From Agromyces sp. G08B096 (GTDB lineage Bacteria; Actinomycetota; Actinomycetes; Actinomycetales; Microbacteriaceae): DNA of 64,000 bases. The stretch is from positions 1,798,001 to 1,862,000 of the forward strand of contig NZ_CP158374.1 in the NCBI RefSeq assembly GCF_040267705.1, written 5' to 3'. The position numbers and the translations under genes were made by a program. The notes below the pieces were generated by a model. That model saw only the letters and a list, made by a program, of their open reading frames with translations. It was not told the origin of the DNA and did no database searches. Within the stretch, counting starts at the first letter, position 1, and every line of letters begins with the position of its first letter. Below, one piece after another: positions 57,070 to 64,000 of the stretch.

Positions 57070-59807
57070 GCGTTGGTCCTCTCGTTCAGTGTGTGCGTGG
57101 TGTCGGAAATCGGGGCGGATGCCTCGAATCGGCCCGCTCCGATCAGGTGTTCGGTGCCGTCGGGCAGGATCACGAGGGCTCGCGTTCCGGAGGGGATCTC
57201 GGCCGTCAGCTGCATCTGCTCGCCTTCGATACGCCACTCGACCGCGATGGTGCCCTGCGGGCCGTCGTGCGAGCCGCGCGCCCAACGGACGCCGCCGCCC
57301 GGGACGGGCTGGACCACGACCTGCTCCCAGCCGATCGAATCAGCGCCCTGCCGGAGCCCGAGCGTGTGGGTGTGCAGAAACCGCATCGCGGCGCCCTTGC
57401 TGTAGTGGTTCAGCGACTCGTGGGCGTCGCCGTGCTCGTCGATGCCCTCCCAGTCCTCCCAGACCGTGGTCGCCCCGCGGTCGAGCATGTACCGCCATGA
57501 CGGCGCGGTGCGCTGCTGGAGCAGTTCGTACGCGACATCCGCCCGCCCGTGATCGGCGAGCACCGGCAGCAGGTCGCCGGTCGCGAGGAAGCCGGTGCCG
57601 ACATGCGTGCCTGCCTCCCTGATCAGCTCGACGAGCCGGTCGACCGCACGTTCCCGCAGCCCTTCGGGAATCAACCCGAACGCGAGGGAACGCACGTAGG
57701 CGGCCTGGGTGTCGGTCGTCGTCGTGCCGTCGGCCCGCAGGTACGCCTGCCGCCAGGCGTCGGCGATGCGGTCGGCGGTCGCCGCGTAGCGGGTCGCATC
57801 CGCTGTACGCCCGAGGACGCCCGAGATGGCGGCGAGGGTCGAGGTCGACCGGTGCAGGTAGGCCGTGCCGACCTCGCCCTTGTCGGCCATGAACCAGGCC
57901 ATCGGGTTGTGCTTGATCGGGTCGATGCGCTTACCGTCGGCGTCGCGTTCTTTGGGCTCGGTCCACTCGCCCCAGTGGAAGGTGCCGTCCCAGAGGTATT
58001 GCTCGAATGGCTCGGGCTCGACGGAGGCCTCCGCGCGCGCGAGGTGGCGGGTCGTACGCGCCTGCTCGAGCGCCCAGTCGACCCAGCGCACCATCGCATC
58101 GAAGTTCTCGGCCAGTACCAGTTCGTCGCCGTACGAGCGGTACAGCTCCCACGGAACGGCGACGATCGCGTCGCCCCAGCCCGCCGAACCGGTCATCATC
58201 GCGAACTGGTCGTCGAGGTGGTGCTTGATGCGGCGCCCGTCGGGCGAGAAGTTCGCGATGCGGCCGTCGTCGAGCTGGTCGTCGCGCACCGAGCGCAGCC
58301 ACTTGCGGCTGAACCCGTGCACGTCGTACAGGCGCGTCGCCATGGGCACGAACACCTGGTAGTCGCCGGTCCACGCGAGCCGCTCGCGGGTCGGGCAGTC
58401 GGTGGGCACGTCGACCGCATTGCCGCGGAAGCTCCAGTCGGCGATCTCGTGCAGGCGGTTCAGCGCGTCGTCGCTGCACGCGAACGCACCGGTACGGCGC
58501 AGGTCGGACTGTACGATGCGCATCTCGAGCGCGGCCGGATCGAGGAGTCGAGCGGATGCCGCTCCCGCACCGCTTCCGGCGGCCCTCGTGATGCGGGCGT
58601 AGCGGAAGCCGTGCACCGTGTGACGCGGTTCGAACTCGCCGCCGTGCTCACCCGCAATCACTTCATCACGCTGCACGAAGGTCTTGCGTCCGCCGTCGGG
58701 TCGCTCGGAGTCGAGGTGCGACGTGTCGAGATCACCGTCGCGATCGAGCGCTTCGCCGTACTCGAGCACCGTGCGGGTGCCCGGTGCTCCGAGGTCGCGC
58801 AGGCGGATCCATCCGGAGGCGTTCTGCCCGAAGTCCGCGATCCAGACGCCATCGGCGATCGCGCGGAGTTCCTGCACCGGACGTGTCTCGACGACGCGGA
58901 CGGGCGGCGCGGGCGACCAGTCGATCGCCGGCGGCGCATCGACGACGTCGACGAGCACCGAGGACTCGGGTGCCTCGAGCACCGAGAGGTCGAGCGTCTG
59001 TCCGTCCATGAGGTCGGCCCGCGTGATCGCCGAGCGACGACTTGTCCAGGTGCTGTCGCTGCGCACGACCTGCCGGGTTCCGTTCGCGAACTCGAGGTGC
59101 AGCTCGGCACGGGCGCCGAGCGTTGCGCCCCACCCGGCCGGAAGGCGGAAGGCGCCGACCTGGCCGCGGTACCACCCGTCGGAGAGTTCGAGCTCGATCG
59201 TGTTCTGGCCAGCCCGGACAAGGGCCCTGACATCCGCCGCCTGCGCGTAGAGCGTGCGGTCATACGATGTGGAGCCCGGAGCAAGCTCGATCGAGCCGGC
59301 GCGCGAGCCGTTCACCGTCGCCGTGTAGACGCCGAGCGCGGTCGTGTAGAGACGGGCGGAGACGACCTCTTCGACGACCTCGAAACGGCCCGTGAGCACG
59401 TGCGCGGCACGTTTCCCGTATCCGGCGTCCGCCGCCGAGCCCACCTCGGGTTCGACCGGCGAGATCCAGTGCGCGCTCCAGTCGGCGTCGAGCAGCCCGA
59501 CCTCGAAGTCGGCCCACGGCGACCACGCGGGTTCCGACGACGTGGTCTCAGCGGACGCGTCGGCGGGGCGTACGCGCCAACGCACGCGCCGACCGCTGGC
59601 GAGGTCGTCGAACGGCCAGGACACCAGGCGGCGACCGGTCACCTCGGCGACGACGGGCTCGGCATCGTCGATCACCGCCTCGACCAGGTAGGCGGCGCGG
59701 AGCTCACGATCGACTGGGTCGTGCCATGAGAGCCGCGGCATGGTGCCGGTGACGGTGAAGCCGTCGCCGCCTGCGTCGACGACGAGTTCGGAGGGTGCGG
59801 TGGGCAA
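57066..59807 (-). CDS. Alpha-L-rhamnosidase, GH78
   Basis: A 913-residue GH78 enzyme: N-terminal beta domains, central (alpha/alpha)6 barrel with DCPTRERLAWTGDYQVF (catalytic acid region), WEDWEGIDEHG with the base Glu, and HYSKGAAMRFLHTH, and a C-terminal beta domain. No signal peptide. The start is a TTG at 59807 with GGAAG upstream; no better in-frame start lies nearby. It follows the MFS gene by 55 bases. Confidence 0.92.
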   Translation of the reverse strand: MPTAPSELVVDAGGDGFTVTGTMPRLSWHDPVDRELRAAYLVEAVIDDAEPVVAEVTGRRLVSWPFDDLASGRRVRWRVRPADASAETTSSEPAWSPWADFEVGLLDADWSAHWISPVEPEVGSAADAGYGKRAAHVLTGRFEVVEEVVSARLYTTALGVYTATVNGSRAGSIELAPGSTSYDRTLYAQAADVRALVRAGQNTIELELSDGWYRGQVGAFRLPAGWGATLGARAELHLEFANGTRQVVRSDSTWTSRRSAITRADLMDGQTLDLSVLEAPESSVLVDVVDAPPAIDWSPAPPVRVVETRPVQELRAIADGVWIADFGQNASGWIRLRDLGAPGTRTVLEYGEALDRDGDLDTSHLDSERPDGGRKTFVQRDEVIAGEHGGEFEPRHTVHGFRYARITRAAGSGAGAASARLLDPAALEMRIVQSDLRRTGAFACSDDALNRLHEIADWSFRGNAVDVPTDCPTRERLAWTGDYQVFVPMATRLYDVHGFSRKWLRSVRDDQLDDGRIANFSPDGRRIKHHLDDQFAMMTGSAGWGDAIVAVPWELYRSYGDELVLAENFDAMVRWVDWALEQARTTRHLARAEASVEPEPFEQYLWDGTFHWGEWTEPKERDADGKRIDPIKHNPMAWFMADKGEVGTAYLHRSTSTLAAISGVLGRTADATRYAATADRIADAWRQAYLRADGTTTTDTQAAYVRSLAFGLIPEGLRERAVDRLVELIREAGTHVGTGFLATGDLLPVLADHGRADVAYELLQQRTAPSWRYMLDRGATTVWEDWEGIDEHGDAHESLNHYSKGAAMRFLHTHTLGLRQGADSIGWEQVVVQPVPGGGVRWARGSHDGPQGTIAVEWRIEGEQMQLTAEIPSGTRALVILPDGTEHLIGAGRFEASAPISDTTHTLNERTNA

Positions 59808-59862
59808 GATGGATCGCTTCCGTTTCGTTGCGGCTGAAGGATCGGGGCGGGGAGGGTCCGCG

Positions 59863-61194
59863 TCAGCGGATCGACTTGACCTTGAGCAGGATGATCAGTC
59901 CGCCGAGCAGGGCGAACACCGCGCCGGTCAGGTACAGCAGGGTGTAGTTCTTCACGCCCTCGGCTGCGCCGATCATGATGACGAGCCCGGCGAGGAGGGG
60001 TGCGACCGCGCTCGGGATCTTCTGGGCGAACTGGATGACGGCCATATAGCGGCCGGCCTCGTTGCGCTCGGGAATGATCGCGTACACTATCGCCTGGTCG
60101 ACGGTCGCGAACACGGCGATCGCGAGTTGCATGAGCACGGCGCCGACGACGATCTGCGGCAGCGACCACGCCGTGGCCTCCGTGACCGCACCGACGACGA
60201 ACAGCACGGCCGCGATCATGACGAAGAGACGTCGACGCTGGAGCTTGTCGGAGAGGAATCCGCCGACGATCGCACCGATCGCGGCGGCGAGCACGCCGAC
60301 CATGCCGACCGTGGCGACCACCCCGGCCACCTCGCGCACGGGCATGTCGAGTCGCTGCGCATAGAAGAAGGTGCCGAACGTGGTGTTGAAGTACAGGCCG
60401 ATGAAGAAGACGAAGCGTCCGAGCCAGTTCCACGCGAAGTCCGGGTACTTGCGGATGTTGAACCCGTAACTCGCGACGACGGACTTGAGCGTGACCTGAT
60501 TCGACGGTGCGAGCCCCTTCGAGCTTCCTTCCGGCTTGATCAGCGGGAACAGTGCGAGGAGGACCGCACCGATCGCCCCGGGAACGACGAAGACGAGGAA
60601 CGTGTTCGATGACACCGCGTATGCCACACCGATGCCGAGCACCGGCGCGATCTGCGTCATGAGCCCGGTGAGCGCCGAGACCTTGCCGCGCTGCGCCTCG
60701 GGCAGCTTGTCGGCCTGGATCGTCTGCAGGGCCGCGCCGGCGATCGACCAGCCGACCATGCCGAGCACCCACCCCGCGCCCACGATGAGCAGGCTCGGGG
60801 CGAGGCCGATGACGACGAGTCCGGAGAGTCCGATGGCGGCACCCAGGTAGATGAACGGGCTGCGGCGGCCCAAGCGCGAGCGCGTGCGATCGCTCCAGAT
60901 CCCGACGAGCGGGCTGAGTACGAGATAGACAACTTGCGCGATCCCGGTGATGAAGCCGAGCACCTCCTCGTGGCCCGGCGCGAGTTCGGTGATGCGCACC
61001 GCGATGCCGTACGAGAGCGGCACCATCATGGCCATCGACGCGCCGAAGCTCGCAAGCATCAGCCAGACGATGTATCCGCGACTCATCGGCTGCTGCGGCT
61101 CGTCGCCCGCGCTCTCGACCACCGGCGCGACATCCGCGTCGGACACGGCGAGGCCCACGGCGTGCCCCGCGCTCGGCTCGTTCTTCGTCACCAT
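59863..61194 (-). CDS. MFS transporter, SLC45/GPH-like glycoside importer
   Basis: About 443 residues with 12 predicted membrane helices. Motif SDRTRSRLGRRSPFIYLG between helices 2 and 3 resembles sucrose/SLC45-GPH carriers. AAGGAG lies just before the ATG at 61194; GTG at 61206 or 61191 are alternatives. First gene of the operon with GH78, GH1 and SDR. It is the likely importer of rhamnosyl glycosides and is divergent from the TetR regulator with operators between. Confidence 0.9.
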   Translation of the reverse strand: MVTKNEPSAGHAVGLAVSDADVAPVVESAGDEPQQPMSRGYIVWLMLASFGASMAMMVPLSYGIAVRITELAPGHEEVLGFITGIAQVVYLVLSPLVGIWSDRTRSRLGRRSPFIYLGAAIGLSGLVVIGLAPSLLIVGAGWVLGMVGWSIAGAALQTIQADKLPEAQRGKVSALTGLMTQIAPVLGIGVAYAVSSNTFLVFVVPGAIGAVLLALFPLIKPEGSSKGLAPSNQVTLKSVVASYGFNIRKYPDFAWNWLGRFVFFIGLYFNTTFGTFFYAQRLDMPVREVAGVVATVGMVGVLAAAIGAIVGGFLSDKLQRRRLFVMIAAVLFVVGAVTEATAWSLPQIVVGAVLMQLAIAVFATVDQAIVYAIIPERNEAGRYMAVIQFAQKIPSAVAPLLAGLVIMIGAAEGVKNYTLLYLTGAVFALLGGLIILLKVKSIR

Positions 61195-61261
61195 TGACTC
61201 CTTCACCGGTGAAGCCGACCACGCGATCGTACGCGGGCCGCGCTGAGGTACTCCTCAAAAA

Positions 61262-61278
61262 GTAACCACATTGGTTAC
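61262..61278. promoter_or_regulatory. TetR operator 1
   Basis: GTAACC-ACATT-GGTTAC, a perfect 6-bp palindrome with a 5-base spacer, between the MFS and TetR genes. Identical arms to operator 2, 29 bases away. Confidence 0.75.
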
Positions 61279-61290
61279 GCGTGGCCAAGA

Positions 61291-61307
61291 GTAACCACAG
61301 CGGTTAC
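61291..61307. promoter_or_regulatory. TetR operator 2
   Basis: GTAACC-ACAGC-GGTTAC, the second copy of the same palindrome, 65 bases upstream of the TetR start. The pair covers both divergent promoters. Confidence 0.75.
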
Positions 61308-61371
61308 GATTGGCAAGTCGACGTCGATCAGGGTCTGCCAGACTCGACGAGTACGCCGACGGGGAGATGAC

Positions 61372-62052
61372 ATGCACGGTTCGAGCTCATCGGTCGCCAC
61401 CGAGGCGCCGGATGCCGCCGCCGCTCCGTCCGCACCGCGAGGCCGACGCGGACCCTACGCCAGCACACCTGGCCGCCGCGCTGAGATCGTCCGCGCCGCA
61501 CTGGCGAGCTTCGCGGAGCACGGGTACGAGCGGGCATCCCTGCGTGACATCGCCGCGAGGGCCAATCTCACGCACGCCGCCCTCCTCCGACACTTCGCCA
61601 GCAAGGACGATCTGCTTCTCGCCGCCCTCGCGCAGCGAGACGACGACGACGAGCAACTGGCGCGCGCGATCATGCAGTCGAAGGTGCCCGCCGAGCGCGT
61701 GCTCTCGAGCGTGCTCGCCGACGAGTTCACCCGCCCGGAGCACCAACGCAATTGGCTCGCTATCACCGTCGCCGCGACCAACCCCGAGCACCCGGCGCAC
61801 GAGTTCTTCATCGCACGTCGCGAACGCATGCGCGACTACTTCTCGAGCGGTCACCTGGGCAACGCGCTCGACGGCGAGGTCATCACCGCCGACGACAAGG
61901 TCACCATGCTCATTGCGATGATCGACGGGTTGCGCATCCAGGCCCTGCTCGACCCGACGCGCGAGACCCTCCCGCTGCTCGAGAAGTTCATGCGTCTCGT
62001 CACAACGGACGACGATCGAGACAGCACGCTCGAGGGATCGTCGCGCACATGA
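61372..62052 (+). CDS. TetR family transcriptional regulator
   Basis: A 226-residue regulator. Helix-turn-helix at about 35-80: RRAEIVRAALASFAEHGYERASLRDIAARANLTHAALLRHFASKDDLL in the usual TetR layout. Ligand domain follows. Likely represses the divergent MFS-GH78-GH1-SDR operon through the two GTAACC palindromes; the inducer could be a rhamnosyl glycoside or aglycone. Confidence 0.92.
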   Translation: MHGSSSSVATEAPDAAAAPSAPRGRRGPYASTPGRRAEIVRAALASFAEHGYERASLRDIAARANLTHAALLRHFASKDDLLLAALAQRDDDDEQLARAIMQSKVPAERVLSSVLADEFTRPEHQRNWLAITVAATNPEHPAHEFFIARRERMRDYFSSGHLGNALDGEVITADDKVTMLIAMIDGLRIQALLDPTRETLPLLEKFMRLVTTDDDRDSTLEGSSRT

Positions 62053-62108
62053 TGCACGGAGTGGGTGGCGCCGACGCGCCTCGCGATCAGCGCTCGCATT
62101 CCGAAAAG

Positions 62109-62128
62109 TGTGGGCAGATTGTGGGCAG
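62109..62128 (+). repeat. Short tandem GTGGGCAG repeat near tRNA
   Basis: GTGGGCAG occurs at 62110-62117 (as TGTGGGCAGATT) and again at 62121-62128. It lies between the TetR gene and a tRNA. Possible trace of an integrase arm site or integrase 3' end; weak evidence. Confidence 0.3.
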
Positions 62129-62145
62129 AGGCGTCCTAGAACGAC

Positions 62146-62175
62146 GAACGGCGGCTCCGATCGGAGCCGCCGTTC
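62146..62175. terminator. Terminator-like palindrome after TetR gene
   Basis: GAACGGCGGCTCCGA directly followed by its complement, a perfect 30-base palindrome. It lies between the TetR stop and the convergent tRNA. Confidence 0.65.
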
Positions 62176-62194
62176 CCGTTGTCTATGCGGGCAG

Positions 62195-62268
62195 TAGGGC
62201 GGACGGGACTTGAACCCGTGACCGATGGATTATGAGTCCACTGCTCTGACCGGCTGAGCTACCGCCCC
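62195..62268 (-). tRNA. tRNA with CAU anticodon (probably tRNA-Ile2, possibly Met)
   Basis: A 74-base reverse-strand cloverleaf: acceptor GGGGCGG with CCGCCCT (a G-U first pair), D arm GCTC/GAGC, anticodon stem GTGGA/TCCAT with loop CTCATAA, T arm ACGGG/CCCGT with TTCAAGT. The anticodon-arm context GACTCATAATC and following GGTC resemble E. coli tRNA-Ile2, whose C34 is converted to lysidine. CCA is not encoded. Confidence 0.85.
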
Positions 62269-62278
62269 GTGCGCCGGA

Positions 62279-63529
62279 TCATTCGGGAAGCGACGCCGAC
62301 GCGACGTCGGTGACCGGATCGGCCACCGGCCTCCCACGATACAGGCTCTCGAACGTCGAGAGCGTGGTCTGGATGTCGTGCGGGGCGATGAGCCGGATCG
62401 ACCCCTCCTTGAGGGCGCGGTACTCCTCGGCGGGGGCCTCCAGCACCTTGCGAAGCTTCGCCGCGAGGTCCTCCGCGCTTCCGGGCTCGAACAGGTAGCC
62501 GTTCTCGCCGTCGTGCACGAGGTGCGGCAGCGCCATCGCATTCGCCGCGACGACCGGCAGCGCCGACGCCATGGCTTCCATCGTCACGATCGACTGCAGT
62601 TCGGCGATGGAGGGCATCGCCAGCACGGACGCCCGGTGGTAGGCATCGCGCAGCTCTTCGTCGGTGACGTAGCCGGTGAAGGTGACCCGGTCGGCGAGGC
62701 CGAGCTCGCTCGCGAGGTTCTGCAGGTTCTTCAGCTGGTCTCCGCCGCCGACGATTTCGATCTTGGCGTCGAGCTCGGCGGGCAGGAGCGTCGCCGCGCG
62801 CAGCAGCACGTCGATCTGCTTCTCACCCGTGACGCGGCCGACGAAGAGGATGCGGTTCTCGGTGCGGGGCTCCCAGTTGGGCGAGTACTTGTGCGCGTCG
62901 ATGCCGCAGGAGATGGCGTGCACGCCGCGAAGCCCGGTGTGCTTCTCGAGGAACTGCGCGGCGCGGCGGGTCGGCGTCGTGACGGCCTCGGCGCGGCCGA
63001 ACGTGCGACGAGCGGCCTTCCAGGCGAGCCCGACCGCCCAGTCCTGCCAGGCCTTCGGCAGCAGCGTGAACTCGAGCATGTTCTCGGGCATGAAGTGATT
63101 GGTGCCGATGATGCGGATGCCCCGTTTCTCGGCCTCCACCGACAGGCCGCGACCGACCACGATGTGCGACTGGAAGTGCACGACGTCGGGCTTGACCTCG
63201 TCGATGATGCGGGCGCTGTTCTGCTTGATGCGCCACGGCAGCGCGAAGCGCAGCCAGTCGTGCGGGTACCAGCGCCAGGAGTACAGACGGTGGGCGGTGA
63301 TCTCCTGCCCTTCGTGCACCTCGGGCCACGTGCCGTGCTTGCGGCTCGCGGCCGGGGCGACGACGTGCACCTCGTGACCGCGCTCGACGAGGCCCGCTGC
63401 GAGCCGCTCGGCGAACTTCGCCGCCCCGTTCACATCGGGGGCGAAGGTGTCGGCGCCGATAAGGATGCGGAGCGGACGCTCCGGCTCGGCGGCGGACGAC
63501 GCGGATGACGCACCGGGTGTGTCAGGCAC
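62279..63529 (-). CDS. Glycosyltransferase family 4 (GT-B)
   Basis: A 416-residue GT4 enzyme. N-terminal Rossmann domain begins RILIGADTFAPDVNGAAKFAERLA; C-terminal domain has ILFVGRVTGEKQIDVLLRAA and VEAEIGGGDQ-like EIVGGGDQLKNL. The usual E-x7-E motif region reads SIAELQSIVTMEAMASALPVVA. Acceptor is unknown; phosphatidylinositol mannosyltransferases and other lipid glycosyltransferases share this layout. A TAGACT -10 lies upstream on the reverse strand (63619-63624). Confidence 0.9.
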   Translation of the reverse strand: MPDTPGASSASSAAEPERPLRILIGADTFAPDVNGAAKFAERLAAGLVERGHEVHVVAPAASRKHGTWPEVHEGQEITAHRLYSWRWYPHDWLRFALPWRIKQNSARIIDEVKPDVVHFQSHIVVGRGLSVEAEKRGIRIIGTNHFMPENMLEFTLLPKAWQDWAVGLAWKAARRTFGRAEAVTTPTRRAAQFLEKHTGLRGVHAISCGIDAHKYSPNWEPRTENRILFVGRVTGEKQIDVLLRAATLLPAELDAKIEIVGGGDQLKNLQNLASELGLADRVTFTGYVTDEELRDAYHRASVLAMPSIAELQSIVTMEAMASALPVVAANAMALPHLVHDGENGYLFEPGSAEDLAAKLRKVLEAPAEEYRALKEGSIRLIAPHDIQTTLSTFESLYRGRPVADPVTDVASASLPE

Positions 63530-63681
63530 TGGGTGTGGTTCCTCACAGTTCGGTCGGGGGCGATCGGCCCCGAATGTGCTGGCGCGGCAGGGGTGGCGCG
63601 CGGGCTGAATCCGACCATAGTCTACGCAGCGGCCCGCGCGGCGGCCCCTGGCCGCATGTCATCCGACCGGATGACGCCCGA

Positions 63682-64000
63682 TCAGACCCGGGTCTGCGGG
63701 TGGTTCCTCGCGAGCTGGAAGACGCCCCAGACCGCGATGACGCCGGCGAGCACGAAGACGCCGATCGCCCACCAGGGCGCCTGGGACGCCTCACCGAGCA
63801 CGACGATGCCGATGACGACGGCGACGATCGGGTCGACCACGGTGAGCCCGGCGATCACGAGGTCGGGCGGCCCGGAGGCGTGGGCGTTCTGCACGAAGTA
63901 CGCGCCGAGCGCCGTGGCGGCGAGCAGTCCGATGACGCAGAGCAGCGTCAGCCACTCGAACTCGCCCTGCTCGATGCGGCCGAGCACGACCTTCGCCAGG
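63682..64000 (-). CDS. DMT/EamA-type transporter (partial, N-terminus outside window)
   Basis: The last 106 codons of a membrane protein: helices LLCVIGLLAATALGAYFVQN, LVIAGLTVVDPIVAVVIGIVVLGE and WWAIGVFVLAGVIAVWGVFQLA. The TVVDPIVAVVIGIVVLGE pattern is typical of the last repeat of drug/metabolite transporters. The frame is open to the window edge at 64000. Confidence 0.8.
   Translation of the reverse strand, partial: LAKVVLGRIEQGEFEWLTLLCVIGLLAATALGAYFVQNAHASGPPDLVIAGLTVVDPIVAVVIGIVVLGEASQAPWWAIGVFVLAGVIAVWGVFQLARNHPQTRV

Noticed and set aside
35375..59807. Ulvan-type utilisation locus (sulfatase plus rhamnosidase plus glucuronate genes)
   Set aside because: The sulfatase is about 6 kb from the sugar genes in a separate operon with stress-type partners, no ulvan lyase or secreted enzyme is present, and the regulators differ.

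Overview
The window is a high-GC actinobacterial chromosome segment. Gene content, use of GTG and TTG starts, leaderless-type -10 boxes (TAGACT/TATCCT) and gene order point to the family Microbacteriaceae (Agromyces/Microbacterium-like). The genus is inference. No phage, insertion sequence or CRISPR array is visible.

Region 1 (1-28.9 kb) is conserved core. It starts with a partial PAC2 protein, followed by leucyl aminopeptidase, dihydrolipoyl dehydrogenase, the E2 acyltransferase, a membrane pseudokinase and the lipoate genes lipB-lipA. Next come DUF4191 and RDD membrane proteins and the glnA1 / glnE-glnA2 nitrogen block, with a GlnR-type box before glnA1. Then follow panB, a polyphosphate glucokinase, RNase P RNA, a zinc-ribbon coiled-coil protein, a Nif3-like protein, tRNA-Val, a peroxiredoxin, and aceE with a PucR/FasR-type regulator and fabD-fabH-acpP-fabF. 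From memory the order closely follows Mycobacterium tuberculosis Rv2213-Rv2245, so this is an old actinobacterial block linking lipoylated 2-oxoacid dehydrogenases, glutamine synthesis and fatty acid synthesis.

Region 2 (29-43.8 kb) is accessory. It holds DUF3145, a PadR regulator, a PolA-like polymerase divergent from a zinc-ribbon/endonuclease-like protein, a DUF7144 membrane protein, cardiolipin synthase, an arylsulfatase-SHOCT-DUF6325 operon and a divergent CMD/AhpD-like gene. A large MalT-like LuxR regulator and a DUF6069-histidine kinase-response regulator operon follow. Three copies of a 19-bp inverted repeat (ATCAC-N9-GTGAT type) sit upstream of the DUF7144, DUF6325 and CMD-like genes, suggesting a small undescribed stress regulon.

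Region 3 (43.8-62.1 kb) is a glycoside/hexuronate catabolic locus. One operon encodes a GH2 enzyme, UxaC, UxuB, ManD, gluconokinase and a Gfo/Idh oxidoreductase, under a divergent AraC regulator. A GPH-type transporter stands alone, and a second operon encodes an MFS importer, GH78 alpha-L-rhamnosidase, GH1 beta-glucosidase and an SDR, divergent from a TetR regulator with two near-perfect operators. None of the hydrolases shows a signal peptide, so small rhamnosyl/glucuronosyl glycosides are probably imported intact and cleaved in the cytoplasm. Past a CAU-anticodon tRNA the window ends with a GT4 glycosyltransferase and a truncated EamA-type transporter.
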